From: Anoplopoma fimbria
Taxonomy: Eukaryota > Chordata > Actinopteri > Perciformes > Anoplopomatidae
Length of the DNA: 64,000 bases
Reading direction: 5' to 3'
NCBI RefSeq assembly: GCF_027596085.1
Contig: NC_072465.1
Location: forward strand, 15,056,857-15,120,856
The position numbers and the translations under genes were made by a program. A model generated the notes under the pieces. It was not told where the DNA came from, made no database searches, and worked only from the letters and a program-made list of their open reading frames with translations. Below, piece after piece: positions 1 through 14,741 of the stretch. The number at the start of each line of letters is the position of its first letter. The first letter of the stretch is position 1.

Positions 1-2128
1 AGGGAGGAAGCGCAAGTATATCTGTTTTTATTGATCACATGATTGATAACCAATTCTTGCATGTACATGCGGTAGCTTGAATTAAAGCCCAATTCAAGGT
101 ATTAATTGTGTATTATGTGTGTGTTTGTTGTTGTTGAGCAAGCTAATAACTACATTGTCATGCAGCAGGTTTTTGGGCATTTGAGAGTCTTACAGACCTC
201 TTCATATTACACATTTCAAACTTAAAAATAAGAAAATGTTTTTAAGGATATTATAAGGAATGCAGTCTTGCTGTTTCCATTTGCAAGAATCAGATCTGGA
301 GTTAGACTACATATATGTTGGTGTAGATTCATGTCGGAGCTCTGGTGCCAGATCACAGCTGGGTATGTTTCCAGACTGAATCAAACTCGCCTGATCGCCC
401 GAGGTGCTTGATTTTAGGAGCGGCAGAGCTTAATTTCATGCCCTGCGTGAGTCATGTACCAATGTGTTAGTGGTAGTTTGGACGATCCCTCTTTTTTTTC
501 AGCGTTTCCAGAGCTGCAAATCTAAATGGGTCAAGGCTACGAGTGAGCTGATTTTCATTTTGACATTCAATGGCCTCATTATTGTTACCTTCACTCCTAA
601 AATCCGTTTATGCTTTTGCCTTTGTACTTCACCATTGGATTTACATTTCTCTCAACAGACTCAGACTTACTTTCATTAAAATAGTACAAGTTAAATAATC
701 CAATTCAGTGAAAGTAATAGGAAAATATTTACTATATACTAATTTTGCAAAATTTAGTTCAATAAACTGCTGATACTAATTCATCTTTGTTAGTCCTTTA
801 CATTACAGTAATACAGTGATACCTACAAGTACAATGATCTATTTAGCCAACAGTCAAGCAAACACACACAGCATAAAACACTTATTGTTTTCACTGATAA
901 GTTCCTCTCTTGGATAAATTACATGGTTTTTAATTTAATAACCACCTCCACAGGTTTCCGTCTGATGCCGAGTCTGAGAGTCTGCTATATTTGTACTTAA
1001 TGGATGCAATTCAAAACATAATGAAGCACAAAGCTTCACTCAAAGCTCTCTTCAGTAAGGTTTAGTAAGATTACAACACTGAGTGCATTGAATTTGTTAT
1101 GTGCAGCCCTCAACAGTCTTTAACTTCTTCAATGAACTACATCCTCATCAGCGTTGCAGAACCAACTGACCTTTGAAGACGTCATAGAGACCTTGACTGT
1201 AATAATAGATTTTCTTTTACAGTACATAACCATATTGGAGAGTTTTGTTGTGTAGTTCTGCACTGTAATCAAACACGGCACTGTGATTAGCAGCAGGGCT
1301 GGGTCCTACAGGTTATAAATAGTGAGTGTTTAGAGGAGGATAAAGTCCCTTGGCATACACATCCCTGTGGTCTGGTACACGTTGAAAGGAAAAGGGGACA
1401 GTAGGTTTACATAAATACATTTAAGCCATACAAAAAAACAGTGAGTTAAAAGTAAACAACATTAAGGAAAATGAATATGAAATGCTGCATCACACACACA
1501 AGAGGGTCTAGTTTCCACAGAGGATGAGGTACACATGACCCCCTAATTTTCCCCAAATCCAGTTTTTTTTGTCCCCATAACTTGTATTGTTCCCAGTTAG
1601 ATTTATTTACTTAAATATCTCCAAAAAATGCCTTATACTGTCTGGTAGTTGAAATAAAGTTGAAAAAATGTTGATATGCGGCTGAGTCACCTTCAATTAT
1701 TAATGTGCGAATGGCAACAAGCTTAACGAGCAGTGGTGAGTCATTTGTGGGCTTTATTTTGCGTGGGTTCTGAGAGAAAGCATGCAGGTCATTACTCAGG
1801 GCTGATAAAATAGAGCAAACTTCTCTTCACTTTTTTTTCCGGTAACAAACCTACTTGATCTTTATTTTCACACTCTGTTTTTTCCTAAAAATGTGCTATA
1901 ATTGAACAATCAAATCGCAATACGGCAGTAAAGGACAGAAATCTGTTAGTGAAGGTGCACATAAGAGAAGATGCAAATGAGGTCAACATTTACATTTTTC
2001 AAGCATTCATTTGGAAAGCATAAATAAAAGATATGTAACCACACCAATGGCCTTTCACACAACCTCTCAGATTCACAGATACATTCAGTTTTATCAGCAA
2101 ATGGATGAGGGCAGCGAGGGAAACTCAC
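1..2128 (-). other. srgap3: srgap3 intron 2 (part), no gene seen
   Basis: This stretch follows the 5' splice site of srgap3 exon 2 (donor GTGAGT read on the minus strand at 2123-2128) and runs off the left edge. I looked for the next F-BAR exon, which in the family begins with a K-D-Q-Y/N-L-L-S-P type sequence, and did not find it, so exon 3 probably lies outside the window. The sequence is AT-rich and unique-looking apart from short poly-T runs. No RNA gene or long reading frame is supported. Confidence 0.6.
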
Positions 2129-5100
2129 TTGAACTGTTGGTGTTCCCTGGAGCTTCGGATCTTGGAGGAGAACCTCTCGGCCAATTTCTCTAAGCTGCGG
2201 GAATATTCCAGTTCAATCTCCGCTTTTCGGCGGAAGAAGTCCTGCAGGTCCTGCAGCAGCTGGATACGAGATTCAGACTGTTGCTCCAAGCATTTGAACT
2301 GCTCCACCAGCTGGTTGCGGATCTCTGTCCATCAAAACAGAAAACAAAAATGATGTAAGTCAACTGTTTATGCTGCTGTTACAACATGCTTTGGTCAAAA
2401 ACAACCTTTCAAGCATATTATGAAGTGTGCAGGTGTATGATGTTGATGGAAAAATATGACAAATAATAAAGACAAATATCTTTAGATTGATCAAGCAGCC
2501 ACTAACAGAACCACTTGTGTAATGACTTCTGTAGCCAATGCTAATCTTGAGAAAAATGCCGCCTAAAGATTGACTGACACAGTAATAATCCATTGAAATA
2601 AAATAATATTTTTCAGCACCTTTAAAATATTTAACGAAAAGGTTTTGATCAACCCTTTAATATGGGACCGATGCAGTGAGCACTAATAATGTCCTATGAG
2701 AAATGAAGAGCTTGACCTTGTCTAACATTATCTGAGAGGCATCATAGCACACACCACTTATTGCAGTCACATAGAGAAAAAAACCTTAACACAAGTCGAG
2801 CAGGGCTGTTAAATCAATCACCAATAATCTTATAGTATATCACAATGTGGGTGTACGCAATTACTAATCATCAAATGCTGTTATTCTAAGCTATTTCATT
2901 GCCGTCTGTCAGCCCAGCAGCAACATCAAGTGTATATAACTGAGAGTGGGAATGACCAGTGAGGCTCCATGCCAAGCTGTAAGATGACCCATGTTGTATG
3001 AAAGGCGTCTACACTGTGGACCTACTGTGAGATAAAACTGATTTAATGAGAAGCTAATGCACTCTCCCACTTGGAGCGAGTACAGGAGTAACATTTCTCC
3101 TTGAGAAGAACCTGATGCTGCCAGGCAGACTACAGATCCTTCATGCCAGTGGGAACCCATGAGAGAAACCTGATTCCTCTTTGTAGTGCTGTCATCAGCA
3201 GCAAAAATGCCTCCACTCAGGAACAGAGAAAAGGCCTATTTAGCAGAACAGAATCACAACCTGATAGAAGAAGCTACTGCAAACAGGATGAGTGGTGTCA
3301 CTTCTCAAGGGGAAGGAAAGCTCTTGAACTAATGAGCATGTCTTATTAGAAAAAACAAAATGTGGTTTGATCATCTCATATTAAAGACGTTTTATTGTCA
3401 CATACAAACACCATTTGCCTCAGTGCAGTTCCTGAGTCAAGTCTAGCAGTAGAATTAAATTACAATAATTCAAGATTATGGCATATCAAGCAGTGGTTTC
3501 ATCATGGGTCTTGTATGCTTTCAGTGTTTTCTTATCTTTAGCAATTCATCCAACAAACAGTGTGAATTTAAAAAAAAGTGTGTTTATGTTAGGTTTCTTT
3601 AGAAAATTTGGAATTTCTTCATTTAAAGCTAAAATTCCAACAGGAATACACAATGATGCTTTGCACAGTAGTTATCGGACCATCTTATCAAGCTTTTCTC
3701 CACTCAAAATTACTTCTGGTATTTATGTGTTGAATTCTGTCTTCAAAAATGTCTGCACCGTAAATGTAAGTCACTACATGTTGTAACAAAAAGATGGTAC
3801 AACATGAGTCATTGAAAGTCATAACCCTAAAAAAATATTTTATACATATCTGAGCCATGGCAGATGAAGTGCTGACTGAATGGTGAAACCACTGCAGTGA
3901 CACAGACTGTGTTTCCATGCTGTTGAGGGAGTCATTTGGTCAGCCAAGCCCTCCTTGTGGATCAGTGCAGGCTCTCACTGCAGGGGGAAGCTTGCCATTT
4001 GAACTGAAACAGTGATGTTGTGGGGGCGAGCCTTTTCTCTCCCTGTGATGTCGTGCCGCCTGGCCTCAGCCTCAAGCGGCATGCTTCACTCTGTGGTTAA
4101 CCATTGTCCCAGCCCTCCTCCTTCATCCAGGGGCCTCCCTCTCCCTCCCAGCACCGACGGCTTAGAACTCAGTTTTTAGTGGGAGCCCTGAACCAGAGCT
4201 CAGGGAGAGATCCCACTTAACTGCTTCAGCCCTGACAGGAATGACAGGCTGTCCCAAACATGCAGTTATGTTCCCTTTATGCAATGTTTTTTTGTATTTA
4301 TTTTTATTTAAACAGAAAAAACAGTGCCAAAGCAGGCGAGCCGAGAGAAATGCCCCAGGAAAATATGGCACCGATGTGCTTGAGTGACAGGGAGGACTTT
4401 TGAAAACAGTCTTTCACAAAAAGGGAACTCTCAACCAGCAGCTGCAGCTCTACATTTGACAGATGAGTTTGGAAAAATAGGTCACGCACACCAGTAGTGT
4501 GCCCTTCCCTCTCAGAAACCATGAGCAATTGGAGAATTATTCCCTAAGTATTCCCAGCTCTTTGAAAGGCTTCACTGGCTGAGGTTTATACAAAGTGAGG
4601 GACCCCTCTGTGGTTCTTTTCCGTCTGTTTTCAGTCATTAGTGCACAAGTCCTGTGCACTATTACTACACTCCTTGAAAAAATAAATCCTTCTGATGTTC
4701 ATAATTGTCTTTCCTCTGATTTGCTACTATGAAGTAAAAAAATATTTACAGCGTAGATAAAACACACAGTGAGTAATCTGAAACACAACATGCCGTCATT
4801 GCTTTCAAGAATTATAACTGGTTCAAACCAGTGCTATTAAGGCTGTTAAAAAGATTTTGTGTGATACTAGAGTACACTCATTTTCTACATCATCTATGTA
4901 ATACATAGTCTCAGTGTACATGTCTCTTGAACTACATCCACCACCTCATACCTCCCTTCCTCTCTGACATGAACATAGCAAGGCTTTAAACCCACACATT
5001 TCTGTGTAAAGATGCTAAACATGGATGCCCCACTTTCAGCTTGATTTATACTCCTGCGGCTGTGCGTCTCTGCCTTATGTGCGGGCTCCTCTCGCACACA

Positions 5101-8100
5101 CCAAGCATGCATAGTAATGCAGTGGATTGTGCTTAGCATGTTATTTCTTTTTGGTTTAGACCTGCGGTTTACAAATTATTTGTCAGATAAACGTGATTCA
5201 ATAGTTACAAAAAAATATGGAATAGTTGGATGATGAAGAGGAGCTCATGTGCTTAGAATTAATAAAAGTGTTGTTGTTGTAACAGGATGTGATGGTACCG
5301 GTCCAGAAAATCCATTTCCCAGCTTTGATGTCCAATCAAACGTCTGCAGTGTCTGCGATGATGTTGCATAACCACATTATATCATTATAAAATTATAAAT
5401 TAAGCATAAGCTTCCCTGGTTTTCTTGGTTTAAAAACAAACAAATAAATGATTTCAGATATTCAGATATGTCTCTAAATAAAAATAAATATGCTAACATT
5501 AATGAGTTTATGGATTAAAATAGGGACTTTTAGCAAATAGTTTTCCAATTTAACTATTAGCATGCTCATTTCTCAGAAGCAAAATAGTCATGTATTAAAA
5601 CATGGACTCATTTCAAGTTACTCACCATTTATTCCAATTACACTGTTACTGGATTTAGGGATGGGCAAGCAGGTGGGATTTTTTGGGCAACCTACAGAAA
5701 ACACAATTCCTCTAATTTAAAGTGAGAAAGTCAAACCTTTAATGTTGTTGCTTGATTAAACATGCAGCTATAATCAGTGGCAGACAATGTGTTGCCTCTA
5801 TGTCTTTCTATTAAGAAATGTAGATATCTGCTTATTTTCATTTTTCTCTTCTTTTTGGAGAAGGGAAATGGGGTTATCTTCAGACAATACTGGAATATGG
5901 TCAAACTCTTTTTGGCTCATATTTAGGCCAAAATGATTTTGCTTGAATGATAATATTATTCTTTAAAGCTTTACCAGCCTTTAATCAGAGGACCTTGTGA
6001 CAGAACGATAAAGTTAGATTCCTGCTCTGCCTTTTTTGCCCTTTTTGTTACCAGGTCAATTATATGGAATGTAAAATTGCCTTTTATAATAGGTATTCTT
6101 ATATCTGCAAAAATCCATTGGTGCAACAGAACATATAATATCTGTAACATTTTAAATTTTTGTGTCCCTCAGGCAAAATGCAGCTCAGTGCAAAGACTTA
6201 CCCCTACTCATGTTCAACTGGTCAACACTAAAAAAAACTCCTGACATTTCCTCAGCACTTCCTCAGAGGATATCATTCGTTCTGATGTATTATGGACACA
6301 TTTATGGGCTGAGAACAAGACATTACTTATTGTCTCATAAATGTTAACCTGCACCTCCTCCTGAACTCATTTCAGGACACCAGTGGTGATGCACTGGTGC
6401 AGCGTTTTAATGCAAGTCTGCTGTTTAAGAGGGCCACGTGACGTTTTGGCACAATGAAGTCACGATAAAATTGGAGCGAATGAGAGGGATTTTCTGCAGA
6501 GGGCAGCAGGGGAAGCCAGGCGGAGGAAGAGGAGGGGTGAATGATTTCACTGCGGGGCAATAAGGCTAAAATATTATATTACATATCGATGGGTTTGACG
6601 GTATGTGTGTCATCTCTACAGATAATTACAGGCACATTTAGCATGCATGTACGTACGTGTTTCACTGAATCTATGAGAATTACAGATTCCACTTCATGTT
6701 TTTGGATACTGATGAAGTGACTGTGGAGGAAATAACTACATGTCTCTGTGTAATGGGGATACATTATAAATCATAACCAGCCTCAGAAGGTATTAAACAC
6801 TTTGAAAATAACATCCTTAGGCTTTCACATCACCATGCAGTAAGACACACATACTGTGTGTCGACACACACACACCAGACAAAAGCCACTCTGAGCCAAA
6901 TTTCACTAACCTAATCCCCAACTCAGCTCTGCAGTATCTGGGCTCTACACTGCAGAGCCAAATTCACATGAAAAGCAGACACACAGACAAACGCAACCCT
7001 TATCCAGACCCTAATTCACTCTCTCTCTGTCCCTCTCTCTGAGTCTTATAATACAAGTTCCAGTCGCTGAACTAATCCCCCACTTCTCTGTTCTTTTTAA
7101 AAATCCCCTAATGATTATGCAATTTTGGATTCATGAGGGCATGCTCCTGATGTCAGTGCAGGTTCTTCTCTGTCTGCGTTTCGTCTGTTCCCTCATTAGT
7201 CCAGGCTGCTGCAGCACATGTATTTAAAGATAAGGAGCTAAGATAACAGGAGCTGAGACCAATCAATGGCTGAGCAGAGGTGAACCGATGGAGCGCCCTA
7301 CAGCAAGATGTCAGCTGTCAGTCTCTGGGTCGTCCCTCACTCCTAATCCTCACTCCTAATTATCTGCTAGTTTATCGGCTTTTCCATTGGATGTTCTGTC
7401 AAACTAAGAATCAATCCAATTAGCTAGTCTCATGCAATATTTCCACTAACTTGTAGGCTCTTATTTAAAATGAAAATTTAGGCAACTGCTTTCTGTCATC
7501 TAAAAACAACCGGTTATAATAAGGTAGATGATAAACAGCTCATTGAAGTCTCCCAAATTGTAATAAACCTTTAACCGCACTGCTTTGAAGGAAAAAACAC
7601 TCAACTCCTGATGAAAATAAAAGAAAGATTAACAATCAATTTTTGCTTTGCCTCACAATGCAAGGACAGGAAAATCCTCCCAGACTTCCTCAGTATCGGC
7701 TGTATAGTCATCACGTTATATGAGTCTGACGCTTCAGAGAAGCCCGAGCATATAAACTCCAAGAGGAAACACGCCCTTCAGAGTCTAGCTGCCCATCACT
7801 GCTGTATCCAGGATCCAGGACAGCAGGACCAGGCTGAGAGGTGTCTCCATGGCAACACAGGCGTGCACCAGTCCCCGGGGAGCAGCTTATTGGAGGAGAG
7901 GTGGAGTCTGATGATTGTGGACGGGTGGTAGCATTAAGTGAGGATGCACATAAGGTTGTATGCAATGAGACGTGGTATGTATTTGTAAAGCTGACAAGGT
8001 ATACACTGATTAAAGCACTCCAACTAATTTCCTTCTGATTGCCTCAAATTAAAAGAAAATACTCCCACAACATATAGTATTTAGAAATGCACTGGAAGTT

Positions 8101-11100
8101 TTAAAGGCCTTTATAAAAAAATGAGTGTGTGGGACACAACTTTAGGCTTTGATGAAAATTGTGGTTTTTCACTATTTTCTGACATTTTACAGACCAAACA
8201 AACTATCATTAATTGCAGCCTTACGGTAAATAAATACTTAAAGCATAAAAAAGAATAATCCTAATAATAATAAACCTGTTCCCCATTTGCTTCTATCTCT
8301 ACCAACAGTGGTGGGTGACAGGGATTTGTGAGCTGCAAATAGGTACACTCTTTAATTATCTAAAGTCTAAAGTGGGACCTGCACGTCAGCGTTACCTAAT
8401 AAAGTTAATTTAGCAGGTCCCAAGCCTGCACTAGAAGAACTTAACTAATTACTTCATCAAATAGTCACTTTTTCAAACTCTCATTGGGGAGTTATTTTTA
8501 CACATCTGCCCTGTTTCCTCTGTTTCTAGGGTAACAGTCTCTCAGCAGAAAGTTTGCTTATTATTAATAACAAAATTGTATCAACTGTTGCTTCATCTCA
8601 CCATGGTTACTTGTTGGGTAATAAAGCAAAAAAGATTTCATAATTTCCTGTTATTTTCTATTTGTTAAGCCATAAAGGGAGCAACTGAACGGCCAGTCAC
8701 TGACCTCAATCACATTGTGAGGTATGAGATACAAAACATTCAATAAAACTTTTGTTTAATGATAAAATAATAGCAGTTTTAAATTGTGACATAAAAACTA
8801 TAAACTTTTTGAATGTATAGAGAGCATGCTGACTCCATTTACTATTTTACTACTTTATGTCACATGATAAAGTTACTGAGGACTGAACTGAAACACTGTT
8901 ATCACTTTGACCTGAGTTTTTCCTGCTTTTAGTGTCAATCTCCAATGGCAAAGTCTATGTGTATCTTCATAGCTCAAGTGAAAATTCATCTTAAATAGAA
9001 TATTTCCCTTACTTCCCATTTTTGCTATTTTGGTTCAGAAAATATGGTTTGTATATTTAAAAACATTATCAATTCATTCAATAACTGTTGATTTTGAAAG
9101 CTTACACATTCAATGCACGCTTGGTGTGTTAATAAAATTTAAGTGTAATGGCCCCGTAACTAGGTTTCAGTCCTTCAGCAAACAGCAGTGAATTACTGGA
9201 CTTCTAATACAAGCATGGTGTTGACAGCTACACTTCTCCAGACAGTGTTGATCAAGATTCATCCAGCATACACAACCGGATAAAACGAGATGTGAAATCA
9301 TGCACTGACTGGCACCAAATAACCGAGAAAATGAATGTCTTTTTCTGTTTAAATGACCCTTTGTCTACTTCATCAATGCCAGCACACAAACCAGACAAAC
9401 TTAAATGATAATCAACGCTTGGCAGATCACCCGTTTTTATGAAAAGCTGATTATCTCTTTAATCCTTCCGAAACAGAAAGAACAAACTATCAATTTATCA
9501 AGTGGCAGCTGCATCATGAGTTCATGAGTTTGCAGAGACCAGAGCAGATCACCGAAGTTGAGAGAACTCTGATGTAAAACTCTGATAGAAGACTGACTGA
9601 TGATAGCTCAGTATGAAATTAATATATATATTTTTTAAAGCTAACAGCCACAGGTGACCTCTTGTCATCTTTGTCACGCTTAGTCTGAGTGAACATATTG
9701 TATGTGGTAGACATGTTGCCTCTTATTTCACCATGACAAAAAAACATTTTGTCAAACTTCTGCTTTTTTCTGAAGTTTTGTTAATGAAATGCTTGAAATT
9801 AAATTATTTACTTTCTTGCATTAGATAGGAGGATTGATACCACTCTTATGTCTGTGCATTAAGTATGAAGCTTTGGCAAGCTAACCGAGCTTAGCATAAA
9901 TATTGCAAGAGGGAAACAGCTAGCAAGAAATGGTCTGGCACCTTTTTTTTGTGGTGATTAAATCAAGCCGCAACCTCCGCTGCTGAGAATTGAAGCAAAC
10001 AGGGAGGTGCCAAAAACTGCTTTCCTCAAATGGCCACTCGAGGCTGACTCCAAAAGCGATTCAATCCTCATAGGCCCCCATGTATAAATTCTCAACTTTA
10101 CAGCATGTTTACAGCCTGGTACAAAAAACTGTTTTGGTCTCTAAAGCTTATATTCCCATTTATGACAAGGGTGAATTTTTCTATAACTCACCCGTTTTGA
10201 TTACGTTAACGCTTAAATGTACACATAAATGGGGGCGGGGCTGCTTTGAGAGACACGTTGTGCAGTCTCGAGTCGTGGGCCACTATATGTTTCCTCTGCT
10301 GCGTCATCCACATAGACCCACATAGTTTGTATAGGTCACCAATCCACCTCTTTGCCCAGTTTTGGCAGGGAGATGGCCATCGTCATCGCTGCCATGGTGA
10401 TGGCTGGAGCCACGAGCTTCACAACCACTCTTCAGAAACCTTTTGGATGACGTCAGGATGACCATGTTCATATTTAATACAGTCTATGGATTAAACGAGA
10501 TGTGTTAATTAGTGACCTTTAGAGCTGCTTGTAGGCCTGAGACAGGCTACTTGTTTCCTAATGTATTCAGTCTTTATGCTAAGCTAAGCTAACTGGCTGC
10601 TGGAAGTAGCTTCCTAGTTAGCTTACACACACAAGAGCAGTATCAATCTACTACTTTTTTTTATTAACTTCACTTCACTGTATATTAATAGAATGAAATC
10701 ACACGATCTTGACAGCAACAGAGCAATTTGAGCTGCCCGTTTGTTTTACAAGTCACTTCCACAGCACACAAACAGACCAACCCTTAATGAAACCCAAAAT
10801 GTATTGGACCACAGAATAAACAAGCTGTCCCACTAAAGATTATTCTCTCTAAATAGCTAGTAAATGTTTTTTCCTCTTTGCAAATGTTCTCTCAGTCAGC
10901 AGCAGGTTTGCCAAACAAGCTGCCGGTGAGTCAATGCGACCATTTCTCTCCCAACATGTCAGTTTCCACACAGCCAGATTCATGTTTCCCAGCAGGTTGA
11001 TGTTGATAGCCATCTGACCAAACCCCACCATGATGGTAACAAGCTCTGATCTTGACAAATATTACCAGCATCAATCTGACCATCAGATTGTTACTTTGCT

Positions 11101-14100
11101 AAAAAAAAAACATTTATCTCCCTTAGCAGAGCGGTCTGTAGCCTGGAGCGACAGCAAACACGCAGACACACCTAGTGTCTTACACAGTTCTCATCAGAAT
11201 TTCACCAAACTGACTCTTTCGGATTATTATTAGAATCATTATATCACACAAGACATACTCTAGTTTTATTTTCATATAAGTGGTAAGAAGTGTGGTTTCT
11301 GACCACACTAGGTACCATACATACTGCAAGCTAACGATTGATCATGAATTAATGGTCATGTACAGCTGTGAAGAACATACATTTATATCATTAATCATTT
11401 TAATTAAAAAGATGTGTGTGATCAGGGTTTCTACAAATTGTAATATCACAAAAGACACTTTGGTTTGCAATCTGCAGAAATTAGGAAAAAGACATGCAGA
11501 GCCTGTGATATACAGTCCTGTTAAAAATGTGTGTTGATAAAATTACTTTCAGAGTTTTATTTGGTCCGCTAGGGAGGTTAAACTTGTTTGTATTTATTCT
11601 GGCAGAAAGGAACCAGCAGAGATTAGCAACAAAAAGAAACCTGAACCCAGAGGTGAAAAAACCCTGCTTCCTTTTCAGTATCATCTCATGTGTGTTTCTG
11701 TATGTGTGTGGTTGGCAGGGCTGGACATTAATGTGTACATCTGCAGGACACTGAACATTTCCAATTGCAGTTGCCTGCATTAATAACCCTGATCAGAGCA
11801 GTTGTTTGTTGCCTAGAGGAAAAATCTGTGAAAGCTGAAGTCTTGTGCCTTCTCTAGAACACAATGTGCCTGTCTTTCTGTATGCCTGTCTTTGTGCGTG
11901 GGTGTATTGGTGTCAGTGCGGGTAATGACTGTCGTGGTCGTGTCTGAGTAAGACAATGGTTACATCTGGGAAAAGAATACCATTTAACTAAGCCAACTAG
12001 TTAAAACCCTGTTTGCACTGACTTTTATCTCCTAAATACTGAGGGAAAAATATGGACACTAAGGTTCCAGTATGTAAGAAAGGTGGAGTAAAACTGTGCT
12101 GCACTCCAAGTTCAATGAATCAAAAATTCAAGGCAGAGAACACAGCCAGCTGAACAGGCAACTTGCTGTCTCTCGAGTCAAAGTACAGTACAGCAAAAAT
12201 ATGTAAACACAAGACCAGTTTAATAAAACTGAACTGTGCAGAAGACAATGGATGTCTTGGCTTTTACTTGTGTCATTTAAGTGTTTAGGTTTGGTTTTAA
12301 AGCTTCTTCCTGTGTTCATATATTATTACTGCCTCTCTCATCCTCTAGCCGCCAACATCCTCTCTTTTAATGTTAAGCCAGCTAGTTAACCTATGATCAC
12401 TGGACATTTAAAGCATCCAGTTTTATATAATAAAGACTGATGGTTCAGTTCATCCTCCTCCTACTGATGTGGAAGTTTATACTGCAGCCATATTTCAGTC
12501 TCAGAACCTGCAGCGTAAATGTCAAACAGCTGCTGATAGCCCAGCCCCGAGAGCAACACTTCACAAGCTGCCTATTAAACTGGCAAACAGGAGGAGGGAG
12601 AGCTGCTGTCCAGCAACCTCACGGTGGTAAGCTTCAAAACAGAGTTCAAGCTCCTCAGTCAGCCTCTCTCTGTTCAGCATATGAACTCTCTCCATTGACA
12701 TGCTAATGCAGGATCTGGCAGCTGAACAGCTTGAATAAAGTGAACACCATCTCCCAAGGTTCTTCAGAGACCCCGGCTTTGGGAGCCAGCCTCGAGGGTT
12801 GTCAAGAATGCATTGATGGCAGTGGGTTAAGATTTAAGCAGAGTGGTTTGTAACACTGCAACAGAGGAATTAAATTCTATTATTATGACACTTGCAGCCA
12901 GTGTACTTAAGGAAACAATATTTCCCCAAAGCCAATGTACTGTCTTCTTTGTTGTTGAACTGCTGCTGAAACAAAAGGATTTTAATTTTTTTATAAGACC
13001 TCATACCTCATACATAATAAAGAAACCCTGCGATCTTGTTATGATCCAATCAATGACACAGTGATGATTTGGCCCCTTCTGCCATGTACACATTAACCAT
13101 AAAGCAATAAGTCAGAGTAGGACAGGCGCAATTTCCAATCTGAATTTCATTACGCTTCGCTCACTGCCTACTTCGATTCATAACATTGCCATTGTTGTGA
13201 GGTTGTGGATGTCGGGAGCAGAGCCCTCTGTGTCTGTAGGCAATGCAACACACCAGCTGTGAATGAGAAACTAGCAGCATTCTCCATAAATTAACATTAA
13301 CTTCTTTCCGCCGCAGTTCAAGGGCCCCGTCTAATGCAAAGAGGCAGCACACAGGGCCTGGCTCTATACAACAAGAGTAACTCTCCCATGGCTCAGTGAG
13401 ATTCTAGATGAATAATTGATGTCTGAATTACCAAAAAAATGGCCTGGAGTAAAACGAGAGCAGCAGAGTAAGATATTGGTAGGAACAAGACATGGAAATC
13501 TCTGAATGACCAGCACATGCCACAAGACAAAACTAAGTTTTTAGAAGCGCAGAAAGAGGTAAAAAAACAGGTAAGACTAGCAGCTGACACACAACAATCA
13601 ACACAAAAAAAAATACTGAATCCTACAAAATCAACCGCTCACACTTTGAACATCCAAAGGTCTGGACTTGTACAATACTCGGGGGATGATCTTCTGAAGC
13701 CCCTGAGGCGTAACATTAGTGAAACCACTGAGAGGGAGAGTGCTAGTAATGGGTCCGGGGCCTTGAAACTGAACCCCAGCTCCACTTAGGGAACTGTCTG
13801 CTCATAACCAGTCTACTCTGCTTGTATGTACAGTATGCCTCTGTCATTTTTACACCACACGGCAGAATAAACTGTCACTTTATGTATCTTGTGATTGTTT
13901 ATTTGGCTGGCCTGTATTTCATAGGTCACTGCCTACAAATATTTAGAATATGTTATTAATCATCTTGTTTCTTCACAAAGCTTAAATATTTTTTAAGTAA
14001 TCACACAGTTCATCATAGACTGGCTCTGTAACCAATACACAAGTTGACGGCATGTTTAACACAATGCTCTACAGCGAGCACTGTATCCACAGTTTCATCA

Positions 14101-14668
14101 TTCACTAGTAATAAGGCACTTTCAGACCCAAATCATGTTGCTATTCACCAGTTCTACCCTCCGATTTGAGATGATTGGGATTCTGAAATAGTAAGTCAAA
14201 TCATGTTACAGGAAAGGTTACTGTGAAGTGTGGAAAATGTACTTTCTTTAAAGATGACATAGCCACAGTGTTTGATCCATGATGCAAGGCGAGAACCAGT
14301 CAAACTGACGCTGAATCAAAGGCATAACGTGAGCATAGAGTGATCAGCTATGTGGATTAAAGCTGAAGCCCCCTTGACATCATAAAACACTGAATATGTC
14401 AAATGAATATGTATTAAATGCATTAAACATTTGATCAACATCTCTCACCCCACCAGTCACAGTAAACCAAACACAGGGCCCTTAATGTGAATGAATGAGG
14501 AGCAATAACACAGCCAGCCTTCCACCCTGCACTGATTTCGACACAGGGATCGTTTTACCCGGCAATGAAGCTGCACAACCGCGATCCTAACCACATTATG
14601 ACAAATCATAATTCAGCACACAGACATCCCTCTAGCTGTTGATGAATTAATCTAAGAAACCTTTGCAC

Positions 14669-14741
<73 letters not shown>

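Noticed and set aside
4894..5139. 81-codon minus-strand frame near 5 kb
   Set aside because: The GC-rich core looks as if it could belong to a dispersed element, but no second copy or inverted ends were found in the window, so neither a gene nor an element is claimed.
7611..7931. 106-codon plus-strand frame in srgap3 intron 1
   Set aside because: Overlaps open frames on both strands, has no motif and no splice signals fitting a gene; taken as chance.
10080..10461. Short open frames in the 10-kb region
   Set aside because: They lie wholly inside a dispersed non-coding repeat (9945-10489).
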